From: Desertimonas sp963786985
GTDB lineage: Bacteria; Actinomycetota; Acidimicrobiia; Acidimicrobiales; Ilumatobacteraceae
NCBI GenBank assembly: GCA_963786985.1
Contig: CAWBBL010000004.1
Span: 1 to 64,000 of the forward strand
DNA length: 64,000 bases
Reading direction: 5' to 3'
The notes beneath the pieces are model-generated. The model ran no database searches, was not told the DNA's origin, and saw nothing but the letters and a program-made list of their open reading frames with translations. Positions 7,966 through 16,879 of this stretch are shown here, piece after piece; positions within the stretch are counted from its first letter, which is position 1; every line of letters starts with the position of its first letter. The translations under genes were made by a program, and so were the position numbers.

Positions 7966-9846
7966 ATGCTGCGCACGCTCAGCGCCGGTGGTATCGGCCT
8001 GCTCGCCATCGTCGCCACTCCCCTGACTCCGGTCTCGTCGGCGTCGACCGATCCAACCACGACACCGCCCGGCGACCTCACCTGGGGCCCCTGCGAGGAA
8101 GGGATCGGCGAGCCGTTGGAGTGTGCGACGTTGGCGGTGCCGTTGGACTACGACGATCCGACCGGTCCGACCATCGACCTCGCAGTGATCCGCTATCCGG
8201 CCAACCCGGAGGTCCGCGAGGGGGCCATCCTGCTCAACCCAGGTGGGCCGGGAGGTTCGGGGTACGACTTCGCGTCGGCCGCTGCCGAGTCGTTGGACTT
8301 CGGGATGGGCCTCGCGGGTCGCTTCGACATCGTCGGCTTCGACCCCCGCGGTGTCGACCGCTCGGGCGGCATCGACTGCATCGACGACCAGGCGATCGAG
8401 TCGTACCTGTACGCCGACGACACACCCGACGACCCTGTCGAGGCCGCCGCCAGCGTCGCCCAGCAGATGATGTTCGGGGCCGCCTGCCGAGAGGTGTACG
8501 GCGACACGCTGAACCTGTACTCGACCGAGAACACGGCGCGAGACATGGACATGATCCGCGCCGCCTTAGGTGACGAGCAGCTTTCGTACATCGGCATCTC
8601 CTACGGCACCTATCTGGGAGGCGTGTACGCCACGTTGTTCCCCGAGCGAGTGCGGGCGATGGTGCTCGACTCGGCCTACGAGCCCAGTGGCGACAGCGAG
8701 TACGACCAGTGGGTGACCCAACTGCTCGGCTTCGAGCAGGCGTTCGACAACTGGGCGGCGTGGTGCGAGGAGGGCACGGAGTGCGCATTCACCGCGACCG
8801 ACGTCGGCGCCCGCTGGGACGCCCTCATCGCCGCCCTCGAGCAGACTCCGGTGAAGTCGGACAGTGGCCGGCCGGTCAATCACGTGGCGATGGAGACGGC
8901 GACCGTCTCGGCGATGTACAGCGAACTTGTCTGGCCGGTGCTGGGCAAGGCCCTGGCCGAGGCCGAGGCGGGTGACGGCACTGCCTTGTTGGAGATGGCC
9001 GACGACTACAACGGGCGATCGAGCGACGGCACGTTCGCCAGCATCCGTCAGTCAGGCCCGGTGATCCGTTGCGCCAGCGGTATCGATTGGACGGTGCCTG
9101 CCGATCCGGCGACGTTCCTCGCCGAACTACAACGCGTGGCCCCGAGATTCAGCCGCGGCTACGACCTCACCGATTTCCGAGACATGTGTCGCGACTTGTT
9201 CCCCGTGGATGTCGAGGCGATCACCCCGTCGTACTCGGGATCAGCTCCGATCGTCATCGTCGGTGGGCTCAACGACCCGGCGACCCCCTTCCGTTGGGCC
9301 GAGGAGCTCACTGACCAGATGGGTTCCAACGTCTCCTTGGTGACCTTCGAAGGCGAAGGTCACGGGCAAATCCTGTCGTCGTCGTGTGTGACGGACGCCG
9401 AGGCGTCCGTGATTCGCGACCTGCAGCTCCCCGCGGCGGGAACGACCTGTCAAGCCGACCCGCCAGTCGCCAGACCGGAATTCTGGGACGACCTTCCGGT
9501 CCCGGACGGTGTCGGACCAGTCGTCGAGGATCCGGCCGTCGACCTCGCCCTCGGACTCCCCCCGACCCAGGTCTACGCCGACGTCTGGAACCTGTCCGGT
9601 GACCCTGCTGCTGTCTCGGCCGCCTACCTGGCCGCCTTCGAAGAACTCGGGTTCGACGTGACCGAGGCTCCCAGCGTGCTGGACGGCACGACAACCCTGA
9701 TCGCGTTGGCGCCAGACGGAACGCAGTTGGTGATCCTGATCATCCCGCCGGACAGCTTGGCCTCCAACCCGGACCTGGAAGCCGCGGCAGAGCTCGCCCT
9801 CCCCGGACAGGGTTTCGTGGTCGTCGGCGCACTCGCCGAGCTGTAG
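7966..9846 (+). CDS. Secreted alpha/beta hydrolase, TAP-like (tripeptidyl aminopeptidase/SlpD-E) family
   Basis: A 626-residue exported hydrolase. The N-terminus is a signal peptide (MLRTLSAGGIGLLAIVATPL, cleavage likely near SSAS). The fold shows the oxyanion loop LLNPGGPGGSG, nucleophile elbow GISYGTYLG, acid region IVIVGGLNDPATP and late His in FEGEGHGQI, together with the C-terminal TAP-like domain. Known members release peptides from the N-terminus of peptides or hydrolyse esters. An extra C-terminal segment of about 100 residues (VYADVWNLSG to the end) follows the catalytic domain. The stop abuts the converging gene with no bases between. Confidence 0.87.
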   Translation: MLRTLSAGGIGLLAIVATPLTPVSSASTDPTTTPPGDLTWGPCEEGIGEPLECATLAVPLDYDDPTGPTIDLAVIRYPANPEVREGAILLNPGGPGGSGYDFASAAAESLDFGMGLAGRFDIVGFDPRGVDRSGGIDCIDDQAIESYLYADDTPDDPVEAAASVAQQMMFGAACREVYGDTLNLYSTENTARDMDMIRAALGDEQLSYIGISYGTYLGGVYATLFPERVRAMVLDSAYEPSGDSEYDQWVTQLLGFEQAFDNWAAWCEEGTECAFTATDVGARWDALIAALEQTPVKSDSGRPVNHVAMETATVSAMYSELVWPVLGKALAEAEAGDGTALLEMADDYNGRSSDGTFASIRQSGPVIRCASGIDWTVPADPATFLAELQRVAPRFSRGYDLTDFRDMCRDLFPVDVEAITPSYSGSAPIVIVGGLNDPATPFRWAEELTDQMGSNVSLVTFEGEGHGQILSSSCVTDAEASVIRDLQLPAAGTTCQADPPVARPEFWDDLPVPDGVGPVVEDPAVDLALGLPPTQVYADVWNLSGDPAAVSAAYLAAFEELGFDVTEAPSVLDGTTTLIALAPDGTQLVILIIPPDSLASNPDLEAAAELALPGQGFVVVGALAEL

Positions 9847-10278
9847 TCACGCCACCCTCCGAACCGCCGGGCGCGACCCCGCGCCGGGCAGCAACACGGG
9901 TGGACGCGTCGGGTCGACGCCGGCATTGGCGGCGATCGTGGTCCACAGATCGGAGCGGGCGCGGTTGGCCCGGCGCGGGTCGAGCCGGTTGACGACGACG
10001 ACGCCCTCGATCATGTCGGCGACAACGGCCGCCCACGGACGCCCGCGGACGCGCACCGACACCACACCACCGTGGGCGTGCCGGCGCACCGTGCGGTCGA
10101 GACCGACGAGCCGCGGCGGCGTGCGGAAGGTGGGGGCAGCCAACCCGAACCGCCGCGCCGCCGCGGCGAGTGCCCGTGCCGCCGTAGCGAAGTCGACAGT
10201 GGTGGCGGCAGGCGGCGCCACCACGGTTCGTTGCTGCGGTTGCTCTGGCATGCCCTCATCATGACGGGAGGGTGTCAC
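9847..10278 (-). CDS. Conserved-looking hypothetical protein
   Basis: I do not recognise this protein of up to 143 residues. It is Arg/Ala-rich with a compact beta-like core (VVSVRVRGRPWAAVVADMIEGVVVVNRLDP) and ends AGSRPAVRRVA. It lies 9 bases after the PD-(D/E)XK nuclease stop on the same strand, so the two are probably co-transcribed. The long start is GTG 10278; ATG 10251 is equally possible, giving 134 residues. No membrane helix or signal peptide is visible. Confidence 0.6.
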   Translation of the reverse strand: MTPSRHDEGMPEQPQQRTVVAPPAATTVDFATAARALAAAARRFGLAAPTFRTPPRLVGLDRTVRRHAHGGVVSVRVRGRPWAAVVADMIEGVVVVNRLDPRRANRARSDLWTTIAANAGVDPTRPPVLLPGAGSRPAVRRVA

Positions 10279-10287
10279 AGCAGTCCG

Positions 10288-11256
10288 TCAGGCGGACTCC
10301 CGGTCGGCGGCCAGCCACGCCTGGCCAACAACACAAGTCGCCCGACAAGCGCACCATCGGCACGCCGCGCTGGGGGTACGCGTCGTCGGGCGACCCTCGA
10401 ACTGGATCTCGACGATGCGCTGCACACCGTCGAGGGTGCGGCGCACCGCTGAGCGCAACAGGTCGATGGTCACGTCCTCCGACTCGGCTGCGGCGGAATC
10501 GAGCGAATACGAGGCGAGTAGTCGCGGCGGGACCTCGCGCACCATCGTCTCGATCAGGGCGTAGAACCGCAGGTCCTCACGGTGGCGATTCATCAGCCGG
10601 CCGGTCTTCACGTCGACGATGACCTTGCGGCTCTCACCCTGCTTGGGAACACCGAGGGTGAGATCGATGCGCGCCCGCAGCACGATCGGCCCGGCGAGTG
10701 GATACTGCGACGCACCCTCGGTGACCGGGCGCCACCGCGGGTCGAGCGGTGGGAAGCACTCGAGGAACTTGGTGACGTGCTCGACAGCCCGACCCCGCAG
10801 ATCGGCGGCGTCGCCCGGTGGCAGCGACGCGAGCCACTGCCCGAGGCCGTACTCCTCGTCAGCGAGACGAACGATCGCCTCGTCGACGAGGGTGATCGGA
10901 ACGAGTTCGCCGCGCCAGTGGACCGACAGCTGGATCGCTTTGTGGGCGACCTGCCCCTTGGCCTTGGCAGCCGACCACACGAAGTCATCGGGTGCCGCCG
11001 ACTTCGCTTCGCACGTGAACACCTCGCCGAGGTCGTGCTTGGTGACGACGAGGGCCGGCGGCGGATCGATCGACGTCGACTCGGACAGCCGACCGGCCAG
11101 TTCGGCGAGACCCTCGTCGAGGTCGGCACGCAGCTCGGCGACGACCGCCGGGTCGAACACGACCGGCTGCCCGGTGCGACCGAGCGTGTCGAGCGTGCGC
11201 TGCTGGACTGGCGTGAGCTCGGACACTGGCTCGATCGTACGGGTCGCCTGTGACAC
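10288..11256 (-). CDS. PD-(D/E)XK nuclease family protein, RecB-like
   Basis: A 322-residue protein with the RecB-type nuclease core. It has RARIDLTLGVP followed by RKVIVDVKTGR (the D...DxK catalytic signature), then HREDLRFYALIETMV, the QxxxY-like helix region. The C-terminus has closely spaced cysteines (ACRWCACRATC), resembling the 4Fe-4S cluster found in AddB/Cas4-like nucleases. An upstream Cys (FTCEAKS, about residue 77) could be the fourth ligand. It probably cuts or processes DNA, but its partner is unknown; no helicase gene is near. It leads the small hypothetical gene. Confidence 0.8.
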   Translation of the reverse strand: MSQATRTIEPVSELTPVQQRTLDTLGRTGQPVVFDPAVVAELRADLDEGLAELAGRLSESTSIDPPPALVVTKHDLGEVFTCEAKSAAPDDFVWSAAKAKGQVAHKAIQLSVHWRGELVPITLVDEAIVRLADEEYGLGQWLASLPPGDAADLRGRAVEHVTKFLECFPPLDPRWRPVTEGASQYPLAGPIVLRARIDLTLGVPKQGESRKVIVDVKTGRLMNRHREDLRFYALIETMVREVPPRLLASYSLDSAAAESEDVTIDLLRSAVRRTLDGVQRIVEIQFEGRPTTRTPSAACRWCACRATCVVGQAWLAADRESA

Positions 11257-11270
11257 CGTCCGGGATCAGC

Positions 11271-11906
11271 TCAGCGCGGGTCAGGACTGATCAGCGCCAC
11301 CGCCATGTCGAGGCCGGCGGCCGCTCGCAGCGTGGCGATCCGCCGGCCCGGCTGCACGGCGGCGCGCGGCTCGCCGACAACCGCCTCGCCCAGCGACGCG
11401 CACGCCGCGTCGAGGTCGTCGACGACGAGCACGATGCCCCACACGTCGGCCGGGCCGGCCGACAGCCCGGCACGCTCGACGACTTCGACGATCAGGCCGC
11501 CCAGGCGGTGGAAGCCTTGACGAACCTCGCCGACCTCGCGAACCCGTTTGAGCGCCGCGCCGGTGGCGTCGGCGATGGCACCCGAGGTGCGCAAGAGGTC
11601 GTCCGTGGCGATCACCACGTGGTCGATGCTGCGGGCGCCGAGCGGATGCACGGCAAACAGCGGCGGCGGCACGTCGCGCACCTCGACGGCCACGCCGTCG
11701 AGGCTGCTGAGCTGCGGGTCGACGCCCGACATCACGAGGCGGCGACTCCCCACCCGGCCGGTCGTGTCGACCTCGATGCCGGTGCCGAACAGCGGGATCT
11801 GCGCGCACCCATCCTCGTCGGCCTGGCTCGTGACGAGGCCGAGCCGCTGCCAGGGCTCCACGGCGCCGCCGACGGCGATCCAGTCGATCGACGCGGTGGT
11901 GATCAT
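11271..11906 (-). CDS. VOC (glyoxalase-like) superfamily protein
   Basis: A 211-residue two-module vicinal-oxygen-chelate protein. The second half is clear: SIDHVVIATDDLLRTSGAIADATGAALKRVREVG, then GLIVEVVERAG and WGIVLVVDDLDAACASLGEAVVGEPRAAVQPGRRIATLRA. The first module is degenerate. Such domains bind a metal and catalyse isomerisation, dioxygenation or binding of small ligands. It lies 15 bases after the nuclease gene start region and downstream of the prolyl oligopeptidase on the same strand. A dispersed 45-base repeat occupies the 77-base gap just before its ATG. Confidence 0.78.
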   Translation of the reverse strand: MITTASIDWIAVGGAVEPWQRLGLVTSQADEDGCAQIPLFGTGIEVDTTGRVGSRRLVMSGVDPQLSSLDGVAVEVRDVPPPLFAVHPLGARSIDHVVIATDDLLRTSGAIADATGAALKRVREVGEVRQGFHRLGGLIVEVVERAGLSAGPADVWGIVLVVDDLDAACASLGEAVVGEPRAAVQPGRRIATLRAAAGLDMAVALISPDPR

Positions 11907-11950
11907 CTCACGGGTGCGAGCGAGCGAGCGCCAACGAGTGAGCGGCCATC
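11906..11950 (-). repeat. Dispersed 45-base repeat, copy 1
   Basis: Read on the minus strand, this copy matches 28033-28077 at about 38 of 45 positions. It contains a 13-codon mini-ORF (M-A-A-H-S-L-A-L-A-R-S-H-P-stop) whose TGA ends one base before the ATG of the VOC gene at 11906. A looser third copy is at 44614-44656. Confidence 0.65.
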
Positions 11951-11983
11951 AACGGTCTCCGTGGCCGGAACGGAGTCACGGAA

Positions 11984-14053
11984 TCACAGCTGCAAGCCGA
12001 CGTGATGTCCGAGGAACGTGAGGGCATCGGCGATCTCGTCAGCGCGCTTGGACACCGGCTTGCCGACGCCGTGCCCCGCACGACCCTCTTGGGACAACAA
12101 GATCGGGTTCTCGTCGAGACACGCCGACGCCGCCTGCAGCCTGGCCACCATCTTGCGGGCATGCAGGGGGTCGACACGGGTGTCGCCCTCGGCCGTCTGC
12201 ACGAGCGTCGCCGGGTAGCACGTTCCGTCGACGACGTGGTGGTACGGCGAATAGGCGTGCAGCCAGGCGAACTCCTCGGCGACGTCGGGGTCGCCGTACT
12301 CGGACGTCCACAGCTTGGCGATGAGGAAACGAGGGAAGCGGACCATGTCGAGCAACGGCACAGCACAGAGCACGGCCCGGCACAAGTCCGGCCGTTGGGT
12401 CACGGCCACACCGACGAGCAGTCCGCCGTTGGACCCGCCGAGGATCGCCAAACGTGAGCGGCTCGTGAGCCCGGCGTCGACGAGGTGATCGGCGGCAGCG
12501 TGAAAATCATCGAAGACGTTCTGCTTGTTGTCCCGCGACCCGGCGATGTGCCACTCCTCACCGTGCTCGAGTCCGCCGCGCAACCCGGCGACGGCGTACA
12601 GGCCGCCGGCCGCGCACCAGGCCGCGATCCGCGGCTGCCAGCCCGGGCTCATCGTGATCGTGAAACCGCCGTACCCGTTGAGGATCGTCGGGGTGTCGGC
12701 GCTCGGCGTGACGTCGGCACGGTGGATCAGGAACAGGCCGATCTCCGTGCCATCCGGTGACCGATAGCTGGTGCGCTCCACGACGAGACCAGCGGTCAAC
12801 CGCTCGGCGTCGGACAGTGGTGTCGCCGAGGTCGCCGCGCCGGAGGCGGGGATCTTCCACAGTCCCGTCGGGGCGACATACGTGTCGACGACGACGAACG
12901 CCTCGTCCACGCTGGAGTCCGCGGCCAGGCCACCGTCGGCAACGGAGATCGAGTTCTCGAGCCCCTCCACCGGCTCGCCCGGCCGGCCGTCGGCGTCGAG
13001 CCGGTGGACAGTGTCGACGGCGCCGGAGCTGGTCACCATCAGGAGGCCTCGGCGGGTGACGGCGAGCTGGGCGATCACCTCATTCCGCTCGGCGACGACC
13101 GTGTCCCAGGCCTCCGGGCCACGATCCAAGACCTCGCCGTCGAGGACGACGCGCACGACGCGGCCGCGTGGCGCGTCGAGATTGGAGATCCCCACGAGTG
13201 ACCGGTCGTCGGCGGCGATCGAGAATTGCGTCGTGGCGTCGACGTCCGCGATCGTCGTCGACCATCGATCGGCGTGCCGGTCGAGGGCGTGGATGTCGGT
13301 GCGCCGATAACCGACCTCGACGCTGACGATCAGCCAACGGCCGTCGTCGGTGAGCATCACGTCGGGCCACGCCTGCGGATCAGGACGGTCGTCCCACACC
13401 ACCGGATCGTCGCGCCAGTCCGTGCCCAGACGGTGGTGGTGGACGGTGCGGTTGTACTCGTCACCTGCGGGATAGCGAACGTAGAAGAACCCGGTCCCGT
13501 CAGGTTCCCAGGCCACCGAACTCGCCCGAGTGTCCGGGATGCGGTCGCCGACACCGCCTGCCGTCGACCCATCGGCCCCCGACAGAACGTGCAGCACCGA
13601 CTGCTCCGTGCCGCCCTCGCTGATACCGACGGCGACCAACGACCCGTCGCGGGAGGGGTAGTACCAGTCGATCGCCGTCGCCGCGTCCTCGCTGAACGTG
13701 GCCGGGTCGAGGAGCACGACCGGCGGCTCTGCCGAATCGATCGCCGAGCGCCGGGTGAGCACGAACTGCTCAGCACCCGCCGGGCGTTCGTAGCAGAACA
13801 GGTGGTCACCGCGCAGCACCGCGTGCTGAAGGACGGGGAGCTCCATCACCTCGAGGAGGCGGCGGTGCCACTCGGCACGGGCTGGAACAGCGAGAAAGGA
13901 GCTGGTCAGCTCGTTCTGGGTGGCGACCCAGGCGACCACGTCGGCGTCGTCACCGTCCTCCAGCCAGCGGTATGGATCAGGAACGGCGATGCCGTGATAG
14001 TGGTCGACGACGTCCTCACGCCGGGTCGGCGGGACCGAGGTCGACAACGTCAT
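11984..14053 (-). CDS. Prolyl oligopeptidase family serine peptidase (S9A)
   Basis: A 689-residue cytosolic peptidase of the prolyl oligopeptidase type, which cuts short peptides after proline. The N-terminus has DVVDHYHGIAVPDPYRWLED, the family hallmark. A seven-bladed propeller region follows. The catalytic domain holds ILNGYGGF, nucleophile GGSNGGLLVG (Ser near residue 537), Asp in DTRVDPLHARKM (about 624) and His in GRAGHGVGKP (about 656). No signal peptide is seen. Full length for the family. Confidence 0.93.
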   Translation of the reverse strand: MTLSTSVPPTRREDVVDHYHGIAVPDPYRWLEDGDDADVVAWVATQNELTSSFLAVPARAEWHRRLLEVMELPVLQHAVLRGDHLFCYERPAGAEQFVLTRRSAIDSAEPPVVLLDPATFSEDAATAIDWYYPSRDGSLVAVGISEGGTEQSVLHVLSGADGSTAGGVGDRIPDTRASSVAWEPDGTGFFYVRYPAGDEYNRTVHHHRLGTDWRDDPVVWDDRPDPQAWPDVMLTDDGRWLIVSVEVGYRRTDIHALDRHADRWSTTIADVDATTQFSIAADDRSLVGISNLDAPRGRVVRVVLDGEVLDRGPEAWDTVVAERNEVIAQLAVTRRGLLMVTSSGAVDTVHRLDADGRPGEPVEGLENSISVADGGLAADSSVDEAFVVVDTYVAPTGLWKIPASGAATSATPLSDAERLTAGLVVERTSYRSPDGTEIGLFLIHRADVTPSADTPTILNGYGGFTITMSPGWQPRIAAWCAAGGLYAVAGLRGGLEHGEEWHIAGSRDNKQNVFDDFHAAADHLVDAGLTSRSRLAILGGSNGGLLVGVAVTQRPDLCRAVLCAVPLLDMVRFPRFLIAKLWTSEYGDPDVAEEFAWLHAYSPYHHVVDGTCYPATLVQTAEGDTRVDPLHARKMVARLQAASACLDENPILLSQEGRAGHGVGKPVSKRADEIADALTFLGHHVGLQL

Positions 14054-14077
14054 GTGGCAGGACGAAGGGCAGTTGTG

Positions 14078-14164
14078 TCAGCCGCGGCCCATGTTGGGGC
14101 GCTTGCCATGGTTCGCCTTGGAGCGCCGCATCCGCGCCTTCTTCTTCTTCGTCTTCTTCGACAT
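14078..14164 (-). CDS. 50S ribosomal protein bL37 (actinobacterial micro-protein)
   Basis: A 28-residue, very basic protein beginning MSKKTKKKKARMRRS and carrying the signature KANHGKRPN near its C-terminus. This matches the actinobacterial bL37 protein first seen in mycobacterial ribosome structures, which sits in the large subunit. The start is the ATG at 14162-14164; longer in-frame extension upstream gives unrelated sequence. No strong ribosome site is visible. It lies just upstream of the peptidase gene on the same strand (25 bases). The size is slightly longer than the roughly 24 residues usual in mycobacteria. Confidence 0.85.
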   Translation of the reverse strand: MSKKTKKKKARMRRSKANHGKRPNMGRG

Positions 14165-14332
14165 AGCGGACCAGCGTAACGGTGTAGTCGGTCGTTCCGA
14201 CCTGGCCTGACGCCGACCGGTGAAGCCTCGACAGGACCACGGGTTGCCGCTCAATCGTTGCTGCCGCCACGTCGGGCGAGCAGCTGAGGAGATCGACACG
14301 GGACCGTTCTGACCGCTTGTCGAGCCTTCGGG

Positions 14333-15532
14333 TCAGGTGGTCGAGGCTTGTGCGTGACCGGGTTGTTGTACCGGCTGGTGTGGGCTGCGGACCCATGCTG
14401 CGAACGCCTCGATGCCGTCGATCACGGTCTCGAAGCGCACCGAGTGGAAGAGGTCGAAGGAGTGCTGGGCGCCGGGAAGCTCGGCGTACAGAATCGGGTT
14501 GGACGACACTGCACGGAGGTGCTCGACGAGGGCTCGGGCACCGTCGGGCGGCGTATAGGTGTCGTGGTCACCGTGGACCACGAAGAACGGTGACGCTTCC
14601 CCGCTGTAGGCAAGCGGGGTGGTGGGTAGGACTTGATCGTCGGTGACCGAGCCGTAGTAGCCGTACAGTCCGATGCCGGCGGTGATCGAGGTGTCGACGT
14701 CCTCGAAGCCGGGTTGGAACGTCGCTTCGTTGGCCGTGAGCGCGGCGGTGGCTGTGAGATGGGCGCCGGCCGAGGCGCCAACGAGGAAGATGGTGTCGGG
14801 ATCGGAGCCGTAGTCGTGACCGTGGGTGCGTACCCAGGCGATGATCTTCTTGACGTCGATGAGGTTGTGGGGGAAGGCGTCGGCGGGCGCGGCGAGGTGG
14901 TAGTTGGCGCTGATGCAGGTCCAACCTTGGCCGGCGAGGTGATAGATGAGCGGGCGGGACTCGCGGTTCTTGCGCCCCCAACGGAACCCACCTCCGTGCA
15001 GGTAGATGAGTGTCGGCGCGCCCGAGGGGTGGGTGCGGTGACGGTAGACGTCGAGCCGGTTGCTCTCGCCGTCGGCGCCGTACGCGATGTTCGCCAAGCG
15101 TTCGACGTCGTGTCGCCCGAACATCCACGGCAGGACAAGGATCCTCGCCCACGGCAAGTGGCGGCGCAGCCCACCGGCGAGAACGGGATCGAGTTCGCTC
15201 CGCCACCGCGGGCCCAGGCCGTCGGCCAACGCCCGCTCGACGACTGCACCCGTGCGCAGTGAGCGGTGGGCGACGACGATCAGACCGGCCGACGTCAACG
15301 CGGCCACGGCGAGGGGCAGCCACGAACCGGGTGCATCGACTTCCCCGCTGGTGAGGGTCGGCAGGTTGGACCCGACGACGATGTACAGGAACAGGAATGG
15401 CACCTCGTTGGGGACCGCGCTGGAGATCCAACTGAGGATCGCCAACCGCCGTGGGCGGTACAGCGGTGTCACCGCCATCAGCGTGCACCACGCGAAGAAC
15501 AGGGCGCCCGGGATCGCGGCCATGAGCGACAC
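14333..15532 (-). CDS. Membrane-anchored alpha/beta hydrolase (esterase/lipase, HSL/BD-FAE type)
   Basis: A 399-residue protein. Residues 1-90 hold about three hydrophobic segments (IPGALFFAWCTLMAV, VPFLFLYIVV, WLPLAVAALTSAGLIVVA), so it is membrane-bound. The hydrolase domain has TLIYLHGGGFRWG (oxyanion HGGG), nucleophile LVGASAGAHLT, FFVVHGDHDTYTPP (acid) and LPGAQHSFDLF (His). It likely hydrolyses a lipid or carboxyl ester. The start may be GTG 15532 or ATG 15523. It is divergent from a TetR regulator across 44 bases containing two operator-like palindromes. Confidence 0.85.
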   Translation of the reverse strand: MSLMAAIPGALFFAWCTLMAVTPLYRPRRLAILSWISSAVPNEVPFLFLYIVVGSNLPTLTSGEVDAPGSWLPLAVAALTSAGLIVVAHRSLRTGAVVERALADGLGPRWRSELDPVLAGGLRRHLPWARILVLPWMFGRHDVERLANIAYGADGESNRLDVYRHRTHPSGAPTLIYLHGGGFRWGRKNRESRPLIYHLAGQGWTCISANYHLAAPADAFPHNLIDVKKIIAWVRTHGHDYGSDPDTIFLVGASAGAHLTATAALTANEATFQPGFEDVDTSITAGIGLYGYYGSVTDDQVLPTTPLAYSGEASPFFVVHGDHDTYTPPDGARALVEHLRAVSSNPILYAELPGAQHSFDLFHSVRFETVIDGIEAFAAWVRSPHQPVQQPGHAQASTT

Positions 15533-15535
15533 CCT

Positions 15536-15549
15536 ACTACGGACGTAGT
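15536..15549. promoter_or_regulatory. TetR-type operator, site 1
   Basis: Palindrome ACTAC-GGAC-GTAGT lies between the divergent esterase and TetR genes, 4 bases from the esterase GTG start. Its half-sites are identical to those of site 2 and the two centres are 21 bases apart (two helical turns). Confidence 0.7.
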
Positions 15550-15556
15550 TTCATTC

Positions 15557-15570
15557 ACTACCGATGTAGT
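15557..15570. promoter_or_regulatory. TetR-type operator, site 2
   Basis: Palindrome ACTAC-CGAT-GTAGT ends 6 bases before the GTG start of the TetR gene. Same half-sites as site 1, different spacer, which points to selection on the half-sites. Binding here would block both promoters. Confidence 0.7.
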
Positions 15571-15576
15571 GTCGAG

Positions 15577-16188
15577 GTGGTGCTGGACCGTGAACCCCGA
15601 CTGCTCGATGCCGCCATTGACGTGTTGGGGACCAACGGCATGCGCCAGCTCACCCATCGCGCCGTCGACGCCGCCGCCGGCCTCCCGGTCGGGTCGACCT
15701 CGAACCGCTTCCGAACGCGCGAGGCGCTCCTCGTCGGGGTGCTCCGACGCATCCTCGAGCGAGAGACCGCCATGTGGACCCGGCTGGCCATCGACATCCG
15801 CATGCCCACTGTCGAAGCCGTCGCCGGGGCGATCGGCCGACTCCTCGAGGAGCTCACCCAGGAGGGACGCGTGCTCAGCCAAGCTCGGCGAACCATCTTC
15901 GTCGAAGCGACCAATCACCCCGCGCTTCGCTCCGAGATCACTCACCTCCAAGACGAGATCGGCGTCTGGATGGTGCCACTGCTCATCGAACTCGGATCGT
16001 CCGATCCGTCGCGGGACGTTCACCACCTCCTGGCGCTGATGGACGGTCTCGTCGTCAACCAGCTCACCAGCCGGCGGTCAGACTTCGATCCCACGAGCGC
16101 TGTTACCGCCCTACTCAACGGCCTCACCGCCGGCAACGACAAGCGGCACCCCTCACCCCGGACGAATGGGACAAGGCGACGGGACTGA
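15577..16188 (+). CDS. TetR/AcrR family transcriptional regulator
   Basis: A 203-residue regulator with the N-terminal TetR helix-turn-helix: LLDAAIDVLGTNGMRQLTHRAVDAAAGLPVGSTSNRFRTREALLVGVL (about residues 9-56). A helical ligand-binding domain follows. It starts at GTG 15577 (or GTG 15580), immediately downstream of two ACTAC-N4-GTAGT palindromes. It probably represses itself and the divergent membrane esterase, released by a ligand that may be the esterase substrate or product. The last 20 residues are basic and unstructured. Confidence 0.9.
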   Translation: MVLDREPRLLDAAIDVLGTNGMRQLTHRAVDAAAGLPVGSTSNRFRTREALLVGVLRRILERETAMWTRLAIDIRMPTVEAVAGAIGRLLEELTQEGRVLSQARRTIFVEATNHPALRSEITHLQDEIGVWMVPLLIELGSSDPSRDVHHLLALMDGLVVNQLTSRRSDFDPTSAVTALLNGLTAGNDKRHPSPRTNGTRRRD

Positions 16189-16210
16189 CGTAGAAGCGCG
16201 GTGATCCGTT

Positions 16211-16879
16211 TCAGCGCGGGAGGGCGAGCACCATCAGCGTCGACCACGTCAGGTGGGTCGCGATGGGGGCGAGCACGCCGCGGGTCGACAGGCGCTCGAG
16301 GCTGAACAGGGCGCCCATCACGGCGGCGGCGATGACGAGCGCGACGTTGCCGGTGGCCGCGGTGACGACGACGTACACCACCGTCGTGGCGATCGCCGGA
16401 TGGTGCGGTTCGAACGCGGCGTGGAGCGCGCCGCGGAAGAACAGCTCTTCGCCGGCGCCGTTGACGAGCGCGACGAACAACACGACGGCGATGGGGCCGG
16501 CGTCGGCGGTGGACAGCACGCCGTCGAGGGCCGGGCCGACGAGCGGCAAGTGACGAGCGACCAGGTAGGCGATGACGAACACGCCGAACGCGGCGATGCC
16601 GGCAACGACGGGATCAAGGAGTGTTCGCCATGTCGTGTCACGATTCGGCTGGAACGGGATCGGTCCGGACACGAACGATCCGACCGTCCATGTCGCTGCC
16701 ACCAGCACGGCGAGGACCGTGAACCACGCCGAGCCGTGAGGCACGCGCAACGTGGCCGCCAGCAGCACCGTCCCCACAACGATTGCGAGAGCGGAAACAA
16801 TCCGTCGTCGGCGCCGCGCCCGTGGCACGTCGACGGTCGGTGGCTCGGTGGACGGTACGAGGACGTTAGGGACGCGCAC
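16211..16879 (-). CDS. CPBP family intramembrane glutamic/metalloprotease
   Basis: A 222-residue polytopic membrane protein with about six hydrophobic segments. The CPBP (CAAX-prenyl-protease-like, ABI) signature is present: GAGEELFFRGAL (paired Glu and Arg) near residues 142-153, and a late HLTW. Bacterial members cleave membrane peptides, for instance in bacteriocin maturation or immunity. Its start overlaps the end of the SDR gene by 14 bases, so the two are co-transcribed. Confidence 0.87.
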   Translation of the reverse strand: MRVPNVLVPSTEPPTVDVPRARRRRRIVSALAIVVGTVLLAATLRVPHGSAWFTVLAVLVAATWTVGSFVSGPIPFQPNRDTTWRTLLDPVVAGIAAFGVFVIAYLVARHLPLVGPALDGVLSTADAGPIAVVLFVALVNGAGEELFFRGALHAAFEPHHPAIATTVVYVVVTAATGNVALVIAAAVMGALFSLERLSTRGVLAPIATHLTWSTLMVLALPR

